Shown: positions 18,203-26,286 of the stretch, piece by piece
How positions within the stretch are numbered: position 1 is the first letter of the stretch
Layout of the letters: every line of letters starts with the position of its first letter
Source: Rariglobus hedericola
GTDB taxonomy: Bacteria; Verrucomicrobiota; Verrucomicrobiia; Opitutales; Opitutaceae
DNA: 64,000 nt
Direction of reading: 5' to 3'
Assembly: GCF_007559335.1 (NCBI RefSeq)
Contig: NZ_VMBG01000004.1
Span: 62,001 to 126,000 of the forward strand
The notes under the pieces: model-generated
Database searches by the model: none
What the model saw: only the letters and a program-made list of their open reading frames with translations
What the model was told of the DNA's origin: nothing
Program-made: the position numbers and the translations under genes

Positions 18203-20239
18203 TTACGATTGTGTCGTATCGTCGGCCAAGGGAAGCAGCACACGGAATGTGGCTCCCTGGCCGGGTTGGGATTCCACCTCGAGCAAGCCGTTATGCATGG
18301 AGACCAACTCTTGCGTGATGAAGAGCCCGAGTCCGTCGGAGCTTTCCCGAGCGGTGGGCGTGGCCGAGAGCGACTGGAACGGCTGGAACATCCGGGCGAG
18401 ATCCTCGGGTTTAAGGCCGGGCCCGCTGTCGCGCACCTCGGCAAACAGCCAGCGGCCGGACTGCCCGAGGACGACTGCAACGCGTCCGCCGGACGGCGTG
18501 AACTTAAGGGCGTTGATGATGAGGTTATCCAGGATTTGGCGCAGTCGGGCGGCGTCGGCGAGGACGCACGGAAGCGGGACGCCGCCGGTGTCGGGAAGTT
18601 CGCAGGTGATGGATTGTTGCTTGGCCTCGGCGAGCGACCGGTAGGTTTCGACGGTATCGCGGGTGATCGCAGTCAGGTCCACGGGTGAGCGCTGAAGCTG
18701 AAGACGGCCGGCCTCGATGGCGGCTGAGTCCAGGAACTCGCGCACGAGCCCGCCCATGTGGGCGGCGTCGGTGCGGATGTGGCGGGCGAGATCGACGACG
18801 GCGGCGGTTTCTTCCGGACGGGTTTCGATGCGTCGTGCCGAAGCGGATACAGCGGAGAGAGGCGCCTTGAGGTCGTGCGCGGCGATCTGGAGCAGGCGGG
18901 ATTTGAGACGGGCGGCCTGCTCGGCCTCGGCGCGGGCGCGTTCGTCGGCAAGGTGCGCGGCGTGTTCGGCGCGGAGACGGGCGCGCTGGGTGAAGAAGAC
19001 AACCAGGCCGAGGCCAAGGACCAGGGCGAGGCCGCCGGAGAGCAGCACGGTCTGCTGGCGGCGGCGGGCGATCTCGGCCGCCTTGGCTTCCTGGTCGAGG
19101 CGCAGAAGGCGGATGTCGTTGTCGCGACGCTCGGCCTGGAAACGCGCGTCGAGTTCGATCACGCGCAGGCGGATCTGTTCACCGAGGATGGACTCGCGGG
19201 TGGAGGCGTAGCGGCGTTCGTAGTAGAGGGTGGAGCGCAATTCGCCGCGCCCCTCGTGGGAGCGGGCGAGTTCGTGGTAGATCTCGGCCAGCACGGGCGC
19301 GCTGCCGAGCGGTTCGGCGATGGCGAGGGCGATACGCAACTCGGCGATGGCCTCGTCGAGCCGGCCCAGGCGGCGCAAGGCGGCGGCGACGCGGCGATGA
19401 CCGCGCGCGATCCGGCGCGGCTGGTCGATGGATTTGTAGATCGCGAGTGCTTTCTGATAGGCGACGAGCGCGGAAGCGGGGTCGCCGGTGAGTAGATCGA
19501 TGGTGCCGAGATTGGTGGAACTGTCGGCCGCGCCCACGCGATCTCCGATGCTTTCGCGGATTGCTAGGGCGCGCGCATAAAGTGAGCGGGCATCGGCGTA
19601 TTCACGCCGGGCGAGTTGGTTGTTGGCCGTGCCGTTGAGGACGTAGGCGATGCGGGCCTTGTCTCCCAGGATTTCGGCGTGGCGCAGGGCTTCCTGGAAG
19701 GTGCGCTCGGCGGCGTCGTAGTCCCGTGTCTGCGTGTAGGTGACACCCAAGGCATGCTGTCCCGCGGAGATGAGATCGTGGTCGCCGAGTTTTTCGGAGA
19801 GGCGCACCTGTTGCTGGAGGGTTTCAACGGCGGCGGGAAAGTCGCCCACAATCCAGTAGGTGCGGCCAAGGAGAAAAAGAAAACCGGCGTGGGCGGCGTC
19901 TTCGCCGGAGGCCGCGGCATCCTCGGCGGCGGCACGACCGTCGATCAACGCGTTGGCGTAGTCGCCGCGTTCCTGCAGCCGGAGAATGGTGGCGAAACGC
20001 CGGCCGAAATCCGCGGATGAGGGGGTTCGGGCCAGTCGTTCGCCGAGACTGCCGGCACCGGAATAGGCGATGTCGTCGCCGCGGCCGGTTTGATCGATGG
20101 AGTCGGAGTCGGCGCGGTCTTCGCTCTGTGCAAAGACGGCGGTGTGCACGAGGAGGAAAATCGTAAGAAAAGCGGAGAACGTCGTTACGCGTCGTGGGAG
20201 CACGTGGAGAAGAATCGGCCGTCGTTGTGACGGTGGCAA
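18203..20239 (-). CDS. TPR-containing sensor histidine kinase
   Basis: 678 residues: signal/anchor segment (about 18-38, ending near FAQ), a long TPR region (about 90-340) expected in the periplasm, a second membrane helix (about 390-412, LLSGGLALVLGLGLVVFF), a coiled coil, HisKA with the phospho-His in AAHDLKAPLSAVS, and HATPase_c with N box DNLIINALKFTPSGG, G1 RDSGPGL and G2 DGLGLFI. Probable partner of the LuxR-type regulator at 14427-15092. The start is uncertain: TTG 20239 gives the longest frame, GTG 20203 is an alternative, and neither has a strong ribosome site. Convergent with ggt and divergent from the second GGT gene. Confidence 0.88.
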   Translation of the reverse strand: MPPSQRRPILLHVLPRRVTTFSAFLTIFLLVHTAVFAQSEDRADSDSIDQTGRGDDIAYSGAGSLGERLARTPSSADFGRRFATILRLQERGDYANALIDGRAAAEDAAASGEDAAHAGFLFLLGRTYWIVGDFPAAVETLQQQVRLSEKLGDHDLISAGQHALGVTYTQTRDYDAAERTFQEALRHAEILGDKARIAYVLNGTANNQLARREYADARSLYARALAIRESIGDRVGAADSSTNLGTIDLLTGDPASALVAYQKALAIYKSIDQPRRIARGHRRVAAALRRLGRLDEAIAELRIALAIAEPLGSAPVLAEIYHELARSHEGRGELRSTLYYERRYASTRESILGEQIRLRVIELDARFQAERRDNDIRLLRLDQEAKAAEIARRRQQTVLLSGGLALVLGLGLVVFFTQRARLRAEHAAHLADERARAEAEQAARLKSRLLQIAAHDLKAPLSAVSASARRIETRPEETAAVVDLARHIRTDAAHMGGLVREFLDSAAIEAGRLQLQRSPVDLTAITRDTVETYRSLAEAKQQSITCELPDTGGVPLPCVLADAARLRQILDNLIINALKFTPSGGRVAVVLGQSGRWLFAEVRDSGPGLKPEDLARMFQPFQSLSATPTARESSDGLGLFITQELVSMHNGLLEVESQPGQGATFRVLLPLADDTTQS

Positions 20240-20254
20240 ACCCGCGATGGGGAT

Positions 20255-20270
20255 GGCGTAGATATACGCA
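20255..20270. promoter_or_regulatory. Palindromic operator candidate, copy C
   Basis: GGCGTA-GATA-TACGCA, one mismatch from GGCGTA-N4-TACGCC. It sits in the short divergent spacer between the histidine kinase gene (minus) and the second GGT gene (plus) and could control both. Confidence 0.6.
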
Positions 20271-20290
20271 CTGCAGCGGCTTTGCAGTCC

Positions 20291-21985
20291 ATGGGGAAAC
20301 GCTCCATTAAAAGGGACATGAAATCACTTTTCGCGTGGGTGGGTGCGCTTGGCTTGGTGGCGACCTCGGTATTCGCGATGCCGATGCCGGTGCAAGTGGC
20401 GGAGGGCCGGAGCGGGATGGTGGCGGCGGGGCATCCCGACGCGACGGCGGCGGGGGTCGAGGTGCTGCGCTCGGGCGGAAACGCGGTGGATGCGGCGGTG
20501 GCGGTGGCGTTTGCCCTGGGCGTGACCGAGCCGTATGGCTCGGGACCGGGCGGGAAACTGGCATTGGTTTATCGCGAGGCGAAGACCGGGCGGGTGTGGG
20601 TGGTGGAGGCCTTGGACGAATCCTCCCGTCATCTGGATGCGGCGGCATTCATGGCTTTGCCGGCGGGCGAACGCCGCGCGGGAGCCCAGTCGGTGGCGGT
20701 GCCCGGGTTGGTGGCTGGTATCCTGGAAGCGCATACACGCTGGGGATCGCGTCCGCGTGCGGAACTCATGGCGCCGGCGATCAAGCTGGCCGAGGACGGT
20801 TTCGAAGTGCGCCCGGCGCAGGTGAAGTTTTTCAAAGCGCAGGAGAGCAAACTGCAGGCGAACGAGGAGCTGGGGCGGATCTACCGGCCGGATGGGAAAT
20901 CGGTGGTGGCCGGGCAACGGGTGAGCAATCCTGACCTGGCGACCACGCTGCGACTGGTGGCGGAAAAAGGTGCGGACGGCTTCTACAAAGGGCCGGTGGC
21001 GGAGGCGATCGTGAAGTCCCTCGCGGATGCGGGCAGTCCGCTGCGGATGGATGATCTGGCGAGCTATCGGGCGCGAGTGACCGATCCATTGCGCGTGAAG
21101 TTCCGCGACATCGAGGTGTTTTCCGCGCCGCCGCCGGTGTCGGGAGGCGGCGTGTTTCTGCTGGCGATGAAGGCGATCGAGACGGAGCGGCTGGAGGGCG
21201 GCACGGTGTTGAAGGCGGCGTCGATGAACCGCGTCATGCGGTTGTATCTGGAGGCCGATGCGGAGAGCCGTGAGGTGTTGGGCGACCGGGATGATTCGCG
21301 CCGCGCATGGGAACGGTTGCTTGAGCCCGCACGCATGGCGGAGTTGCGGAAAGCCTCGTTGGTGGCGGCGGCCGAGCCGGTGGTTCAGGACGATAGATTC
21401 GAAGCGATGGCGGCGGAGACGACGCACTTCGTGGTGGTGGACAAGGCGGGCAATGTGGTGAGTGCCACGCAATCCCAGAGCAATCACTTCGGCTCGGGCC
21501 TGGTGCCGCACGGCACGGGAGTGGTGCTGAACAACAGCCTGAGCAATTTCAACCGCACACGGGGGAATCCGAACGAGGCGGCTCCCGGGCGGCGTCCGCG
21601 CACGACGATCGCCCCGACGGTCATTGTTAAGAACGGCCGGTTGATGGCGGGAATCGGTTTGCCGGGCGGCAGTCGTATCCCGAGTGCGATGGTGCAGGTG
21701 ACGACCGACTATCTCTTCTGCGGGCGTTCGCTGGAAGAGGCGATCGCGGCGCCGCGGTTTCATCCGGTGACGCGTCGGAGCGGAGATACGGTCAACCGAT
21801 TTGAGACGGAGAAGGAAACCGACTACCGCTTGTCCGATGAATTGAAGACTTCGTATGGCTGGAAGGACGGCACGGATTCGGAGACGGAGTCGTTTGGCGG
21901 CTTCAATGCGGTCGAGGTGATGCCCGACGGACGCTTGCGCGGTTACGCGGACCAACGCCGTTCGAATACGGCGATGGGGTATTGA
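20291..21985 (+). CDS. Gamma-glutamyltranspeptidase-like protein (GGT2), divergent pocket
   Basis: Second Ntn-hydrolase of the GGT family, 564 residues, with a signal peptide (KSLFAWVGALGLVATSVFA). It keeps VLRSGGNAVDAAVAVAFAL, GSGPGGKLALVY and the processing/nucleophile Thr377 in AETTHFVVVD. The DFRE motif whose Arg holds the glutamyl carboxylate is replaced (EALDESSRHLD), and the glycine motif is altered to PPPVSGGGVF. It is probably active but with changed specificity; related enzymes include cephalosporin acylases. ATG 20291 is chosen; ATG 20318 and TTG 20282 are alternatives. Divergent from the histidine kinase. Only about 30% like GGT1 by eye, so not a recent duplicate. Confidence 0.85.
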   Translation: MGKRSIKRDMKSLFAWVGALGLVATSVFAMPMPVQVAEGRSGMVAAGHPDATAAGVEVLRSGGNAVDAAVAVAFALGVTEPYGSGPGGKLALVYREAKTGRVWVVEALDESSRHLDAAAFMALPAGERRAGAQSVAVPGLVAGILEAHTRWGSRPRAELMAPAIKLAEDGFEVRPAQVKFFKAQESKLQANEELGRIYRPDGKSVVAGQRVSNPDLATTLRLVAEKGADGFYKGPVAEAIVKSLADAGSPLRMDDLASYRARVTDPLRVKFRDIEVFSAPPPVSGGGVFLLAMKAIETERLEGGTVLKAASMNRVMRLYLEADAESREVLGDRDDSRRAWERLLEPARMAELRKASLVAAAEPVVQDDRFEAMAAETTHFVVVDKAGNVVSATQSQSNHFGSGLVPHGTGVVLNNSLSNFNRTRGNPNEAAPGRRPRTTIAPTVIVKNGRLMAGIGLPGGSRIPSAMVQVTTDYLFCGRSLEEAIAAPRFHPVTRRSGDTVNRFETEKETDYRLSDELKTSYGWKDGTDSETESFGGFNAVEVMPDGRLRGYADQRRSNTAMGY

Positions 21986-21999
21986 GCGGGCTGGGATCG

Positions 22000-22045
22000 A
22001 ACAAGGCCGTGAGCCGCGTGTGGACGCGAGACTCACGGCCTTGTT
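22000..22045 (+). terminator. Hairpin terminator after GGT2
   Basis: Perfect 14-bp inverted repeat AACAAGGCCGTGAG / CTCACGGCCTTGTT, 14 bases after the GGT2 stop, with an 18-base loop. The T run is short (GCGTTT), so it is either a weak intrinsic terminator or an mRNA-stabilising 3' stem. Confidence 0.6.
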
Positions 22046-22213
22046 GCGTTTACAGGTAGCTTATACGGTCTGGCTGAAAGCTCTCATTATTGTTGCGCCA
22101 ATGGTCTTGGATTAGGGACTGCGTGTGACTCTGCTTGCGGTGTCATTGGCATATCATGACTCGCATTGGCTTAGGCTATTCCAACGCCAGTATCGGCGCC
22201 GTGCTATGGGCAC
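22046..22213. other. Intergenic, no gene seen
   Basis: 168 bases between two 3' hairpins of convergent genes. Somewhat AT-richer than the surroundings. No open frame with a plausible start, no tRNA-like fold and no operator copy was recognised. Confidence 0.5.
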
Positions 22214-22247
22214 GAAAAAGCCCCGCCGGAACATCCGGACAGGGCTT
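22214..22247 (-). terminator. Rho-independent terminator of the PEP-CTERM gene
   Basis: Read on the minus strand: AAGCCCTGTCCGG, loop ATGTT, CCGGCGGGGCTT, then TTTCG. A GC-rich stem and T run lie about 28 bases after the stop of the PEP-CTERM gene. Confidence 0.7.
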
Positions 22248-22274
22248 AAGCGGAGCCAGTGAGCTGTCTGCTAA

Positions 22275-23807
22275 TTAGGCGGACTGACGACGGCGGCGAA
22301 GGCTTGCACAGCCCAGTGCAACGAGTCCGGAGAGTCCGGCGAAAGTAGAAGGCTCGGGAATGGCGGAGCTGGTCACGATGAGGTCGATGGTGGTTCCTGC
22401 ATTGCCGAAGGCCAGGACGACGTTGAGACCGCCCAGCGTGCCGGTGACATTGGAACCGAAGCTACCGACGACGCTCGAACTGCTGGAGAAGAGCGTGTAG
22501 GTGCCGGCGGAGTAGCCCGTCACCGTGGTGAAGACCAGGTTGCTCAAATCAAAGACCCCGTTGCTGATGTTCAGCGAACTGCTGGCTATCAGGTCGCTGG
22601 AGCCGGGGGCTGCGAGGTCGATGAGAAACGTGCCGCCGTTGATGGTAAGACCGTCGTTAAAGGTCATCGCGCCGATGGCCGCGGTCTGTGCGTTGGCGGC
22701 GTAGGTGCCGACGTTGACGGTCGAGCCTGCGGCGAATGTGGAGTTGCCGTTAAAGGTGCCCGAGCCGCGCAGAGTGGCCCCGCTGGCAACCGTGATGCCG
22801 GCCACGCTTGAGCTACCGCCGACGGTAACGCCGTTAACGGTGAGGGTGCCGGCGTTGACCAAGGTGCCTCCGGTGTAGGAGTAGGTATTACCCTCGAGTG
22901 AGAGATTGCCGAGCCCCGCTTTGGTGAGCACGCCGTTCTGGCCGGAGATGTTGCGGACCGAGTTTTGCAGGCTCAGGTCGACCCCGGAGTTTTTGACGTC
23001 GATGACGCTGGACTGGTCTCCGACGCGTATGCCGCGGTTGGCACTGTTGTTAAACGAGCCCGAGGATGCGGTGAGGCGCAGGGTGCCGTTTGCGATGACA
23101 ATCGCGTCAGTGTTCGCGATGGCCACGCTACCCAGTCGCGTGGCGCTGTCGAACTCCACGGTGCCGCCGGAGATGGTCAGTCCACCGGCGAAATCGTTGG
23201 AAACCCCCGAAAGAACCAAGGTGCCTGCACCGGTTTTATTGATACCGCCGGTGCCGGTGAGCATAGCTGCCGCGTTATTGGAACCGTCGAAGGTGAGCGT
23301 GCCTCCGCCGGCGACCGAAAAGTTGGCCTGTCCGGTGTATCCGAGGTTAATGGTGAGGTTGGCGGTCGAGGTGTTGGAAATAAAGGTGACGGTGGGTGAG
23401 GAGCCGCCTTGGAACTTGATCGCGTCTATGGCAGCGGTGTTGAAGGTCAGGGTGTTGCTCGTGGGAGTGCTGAGCGTCGAATTACGGATGAACAAGCCGC
23501 CTGTGGGGAATAATCCACTGGTGTTGTCGAGCGTCAGGGAGCGGATCGTGTAGGAAGCGTTTATACCCATCATGCCGCCGATTGCGGTGGCGGAACCGCC
23601 CAATGCTCCGGTGCCGATGGAAACATCGTCACCGGTGGCGATGGCGGTATTGGGATTCCAGTTGGAGGCGGTGTCCCAGCCGCGATTGGTTCCGCTGCTG
23701 CCACCGTCCCAGACGGGCGTGGCTGCTTCGAGCGTGACAAGCGAGGCCAAGAGGATGGATCCGAGTGCTAATCCGCGGCGGACCGGAGTGCGGTAATGAT
23801 TTTTCAT
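22275..23807 (-). CDS. PEP-CTERM protein with autotransporter-type beta-strand repeats
   Basis: 510 residues. An N-terminal signal peptide (RRGLALGSILLASLVTLEA) is followed by ~420 residues of Gly/Ser/Thr/Asn-rich beta repeats of the autotransporter-associated type (GTGGINKTGAGTLVLSG, then NAGTLTVNG, VASGATLRGSGTF), predicted to form a parallel beta helix. The end is a PEP-CTERM sorting signal: IPEPSTFAGLSGLVALGCASLRRRRQ (motif, hydrophobic stretch, basic tail). Such proteins are exported, processed by an exosortase and often linked to exopolysaccharide. No exosortase gene lies in this window. ATG 23807 is used because upstream residues are not signal-like. The pseudopilin gene precedes it on the same strand. 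Confidence 0.85.
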   Translation of the reverse strand: MKNHYRTPVRRGLALGSILLASLVTLEAATPVWDGGSSGTNRGWDTASNWNPNTAIATGDDVSIGTGALGGSATAIGGMMGINASYTIRSLTLDNTSGLFPTGGLFIRNSTLSTPTSNTLTFNTAAIDAIKFQGGSSPTVTFISNTSTANLTINLGYTGQANFSVAGGGTLTFDGSNNAAAMLTGTGGINKTGAGTLVLSGVSNDFAGGLTISGGTVEFDSATRLGSVAIANTDAIVIANGTLRLTASSGSFNNSANRGIRVGDQSSVIDVKNSGVDLSLQNSVRNISGQNGVLTKAGLGNLSLEGNTYSYTGGTLVNAGTLTVNGVTVGGSSSVAGITVASGATLRGSGTFNGNSTFAAGSTVNVGTYAANAQTAAIGAMTFNDGLTINGGTFLIDLAAPGSSDLIASSSLNISNGVFDLSNLVFTTVTGYSAGTYTLFSSSSSVVGSFGSNVTGTLGGLNVVLAFGNAGTTIDLIVTSSAIPEPSTFAGLSGLVALGCASLRRRRQSA

Positions 23808-23865
23808 GATGCTGATTTGGAAAGGGTGTGAAAACGCGTGAATTGTTTTTCGGCCGGGCTGTGGA

Positions 23866-24687
23866 TTACGGATTCGCCGGGAGGTCGGCGGCTTTGCGGA
23901 GCTCGACGTGTCCGTCGAAGAAGGCGTAATTGCGGCCTCCGCCATGCGGCATGGGAACCTCATCGGCTGCGCCGGCGGCGGGGATGTAGGACGTGGAGTT
24001 GCTGTAGTTCACACTGTCCATGTCCGAGATCATCCAAATGTTGGATCGCCCGGTGTAGGTGTTCCAATAGCGGCCCGATGAGGTCTGGCCGGAGCTGGTG
24101 GCAGCGGCGGCGGCACCATTATCAATTTCGAGCAGCGTCTTGGGGCGGAGCTGTTCGGGAGTGCCCGCGTCGTTACCGAAGAAATTCTCCGGGGCGGTTT
24201 TCGAGTTGGTGGCGAATCCCTGGCCGCGGTTGTTGAGCAAGTAGCTCATGCGGTTGTTGGGTGAAGCGCCGTCCTGGGTGGTGGCATCCTGGACCGCCGT
24301 GTTGCCTGGGCAGAGCCAGATCTGGGAGCTTCGGCCGATTTCGAGGTAACGGGCGATGAAGTTAGAAAGCTGGCGGCTGGTGTCGCTGAAGGACACGGCG
24401 GCCGCACCGGGCGAGGGATCGCGAATGCCACGAACAAGACCGCTCCACGCACCCGACGACGTCCGTGCCGCGGGGAGCGTGCCGCGGTTGTCCTGCGCGT
24501 AAAGAATCACTGCGAGGGAGAGTTGGCGCAGATTGGCTGCACAGGCCGAGGTCTGCGCACTTCTGCGTGCGGAGCCGACGACTGGAATGAGGATGGCGGC
24601 CAGAATGCCGATGATGGCGATCACGGTGAGGAGCTCGACGAGCGTGAAACCGTGTGATGCATGAGGTGCGGACTTTCGTGCGTTCAT
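23866..24687 (-). CDS. Type II secretion-like pseudopilin
   Basis: 273 residues. Class III signal: a short basic leader (MNARKSAPHASH) followed by GFTLVELLTVIAIIGILAAILIPV, with cleavage expected after Gly and a Glu at +5. The rest is a periplasmic domain with AANLRQLSLAVILYAQDN and a C-terminal HGGGRNYAFFDGHVE, the FDGH signature of pseudopilin-like proteins abundant in Verrucomicrobia and Planctomycetes. It has no adjacent secretion machinery, but the window has a PilB/GspE ATPase. Operator copy D lies 39 bases before its start. The PEP-CTERM gene is 58 bases downstream and may be co-transcribed. Confidence 0.88.
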   Translation of the reverse strand: MNARKSAPHASHGFTLVELLTVIAIIGILAAILIPVVGSARRSAQTSACAANLRQLSLAVILYAQDNRGTLPAARTSSGAWSGLVRGIRDPSPGAAAVSFSDTSRQLSNFIARYLEIGRSSQIWLCPGNTAVQDATTQDGASPNNRMSYLLNNRGQGFATNSKTAPENFFGNDAGTPEQLRPKTLLEIDNGAAAAATSSGQTSSGRYWNTYTGRSNIWMISDMDSVNYSNSTSYIPAAGAADEVPMPHGGGRNYAFFDGHVELRKAADLPANP

Positions 24688-25001
24688 TTCTGTGGTGGAT
24701 ATTTGCAGTCATCGTGCCCGCCGGGGGACGTAGAACTACGCCATGCGCGCGGGGCTGTGGTGAATGGGGAACGGCGCAGGTTGCTCCATCGCGCCAACAT
24801 CATGGCTGGCAAATTGTTGGTTGCTTAAAAAGCGGCGACCGAAGCGTTTTAAGTGCTTCAAAAATGGTGCGTCCGATGATGAAAAAAACCAAACATTGAG
24901 CGAAATTTTCCGAGGCAAATTCATTGCGGGAAAAATTCGCGCAGACACGTGGGGTGCGACCCGCGGAACGCACAAGAAAACGCCGGTCACTGGCATCATG
25001 T
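24688..25001. other. 314-base gene-free region upstream of the pseudopilin
   Basis: Contains operator copy D near the pseudopilin end, then an AT-richer stretch (about 24810-24940) with a small hairpin GAAGC / GCTTC near 24843-24861. A 16-base inverted repeat, CATCATG-TT-CATGATG, at 24994-25009 spans the 3' end of the calpain-like gene. Short open frames here on both strands lack ribosome sites and normal codon use, so I call no gene. Confidence 0.5.
24727..24742. promoter_or_regulatory. Palindromic operator candidate, copy D
   Basis: GACGTA-GAAC-TACGCC, followed by ATG; one mismatch from GGCGTA-N4-TACGCC. It lies 39 bases upstream of the pseudopilin start (minus strand). Confidence 0.6.
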
Positions 25002-26210
25002 TCATGATGTCGGAACGGCGATCGCGGGATCGGCGGAAGGGTAACCCTTGATGTGCTCAGGGGTGTTGAGCGCGAAGGCGAAGCCGGACATCAGGCGGAC
25101 GATCTCGGGAACGGGAATTCTGAAAATACCTTCATTAACCGCGTATCCGTTGACCAAGCCCGGCGTGCCTTTGGGCGAAAAATTTTGCCCGTGAGGATCG
25201 CGAACCGTGACGAGATCGGTGGCCTCGTCGTAACCGAGAACGGCGTAGGCGTGATTGGCGGCGAGCGAGGGAACCTTGACGGTCTTCGACGAAGTGCCCG
25301 CGGTCATGAGACGCTTTTCACGAGAGGCGGAGCGAAGGAGTTCGCGGAGTTCACCGAGCTTGCGTTCCGCTTCGACGGGCGGGGTGGTGGCGGACTCGAG
25401 CCATGGTTTGCAGGAGAAGCGCCGGATGGACCGGCCGGTGAGCACGCTGAGCATGGTGCCGGCGGAACCTCCACGCGTCGCGTTGGCGTAGGGAGTGGCG
25501 GGTGACGCGACGGGCTTGGAATCGAGGCGGAGTTTGCCGACGGCTTTTTCGTAGGTGGCGGCCCAGAGACCGTTGCCGCCGGTGTCGGTGCCGAGAGCGA
25601 TTTCGCCATCGGTGAGAGCAACGATCTCAACCGGGTTGTCCTGTCCGAACGTCACCGTGATGCGCGATCCGTCCGGCGAGGATTTAAAAAGCGCGGGGAT
25701 GGCGGAAGGGTCGGAGTAGGCGAGCGCGGTGAGAGGCGCGAGGCAGAAGCAAGTGCCGAGGCGTCCCTGGCGAAAACGATCGAGGCGGGGTTCGCCCACA
25801 AAAAGAGCGCGGGGCCGTGCATTGATTTTTCCAAGGGCGGAATCGTAGTAACGCTCCAGGTTGGATGTCGTGGAGCGGACCGGATCGGGAGATTCCTCGG
25901 CATCGCGGGAGTCGGTAATTTTCAACGTGCTCGCGAGCCGTGGAATGTTGTCGCGGGTGAAGGCGTCGATGGGTTGCTTTTTATTACGCGCGGCCCGGGC
26001 CAGCGCGGCGGCTGCGGCGGCGGCTTCGCCTTTGACGGAAGGCGAGGCGACGGCAGTGTCCAACTCGGCAGTGGTCAGCGCGCCGTCATGGTCGGCGTCC
26101 CACGCGTCGAAGCCTGCGAGCGCAGACTCGACGAACGTCGGCGCGGTCTTGGCGAAGACGGAGCCCGATATCGTCAGCAGCAGCAGCAGGATCAGAAAAT
26201 GAGGTTTCAT
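25002..26210 (-). CDS. Exported calpain-like cysteine peptidase with EF-hand
   Basis: 402 residues. Signal peptide (about 1-20, ending SVFA). A canonical EF-hand loop follows at 38-49 (D-A-D-H-D-G-A-L-T-T-A-E), then a calpain (C2)-like catalytic region: Q148-G-R-L-G-T-C154 matches the calpain QGxLGDC motif, His320 lies in NHAYAVLGYD, and VRDPHG at 336-341 aligns with the RNPWG motif, putting Asp338 where calpains have Asn. It may therefore be a calcium-sensitive exported protease, or a degenerate one. It stands alone between gene-free spacers, in the exported-protein block. The family call is by motif. Confidence 0.72.
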   Translation of the reverse strand: MKPHFLILLLLLTISGSVFAKTAPTFVESALAGFDAWDADHDGALTTAELDTAVASPSVKGEAAAAAAALARAARNKKQPIDAFTRDNIPRLASTLKITDSRDAEESPDPVRSTTSNLERYYDSALGKINARPRALFVGEPRLDRFRQGRLGTCFCLAPLTALAYSDPSAIPALFKSSPDGSRITVTFGQDNPVEIVALTDGEIALGTDTGGNGLWAATYEKAVGKLRLDSKPVASPATPYANATRGGSAGTMLSVLTGRSIRRFSCKPWLESATTPPVEAERKLGELRELLRSASREKRLMTAGTSSKTVKVPSLAANHAYAVLGYDEATDLVTVRDPHGQNFSPKGTPGLVNGYAVNEGIFRIPVPEIVRLMSGFAFALNTPEHIKGYPSADPAIAVPTS

Positions 26211-26286
26211 GACGATGTAGTCGCCGGCGGATACGGATTGCGCCTGAATCCCGACGAGGCTCAGGCGCAGGGAATAAGGGAGACGG

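Noticed and set aside
19590-19612. GGCGTATTCACGCC inside the histidine kinase gene
   Set aside because: Spacing is two bases shorter than the operator family and it is fully coding.
22046-22213. tRNA or small RNA gene between the two terminators
   Set aside because: No cloverleaf, T-loop consensus or promoter pattern could be found by eye.
24764-25051. Possible small genes in the gap upstream of the pseudopilin
   Set aside because: Frames on both strands lack ribosome sites, codon bias and recognisable motifs; treated as intergenic.
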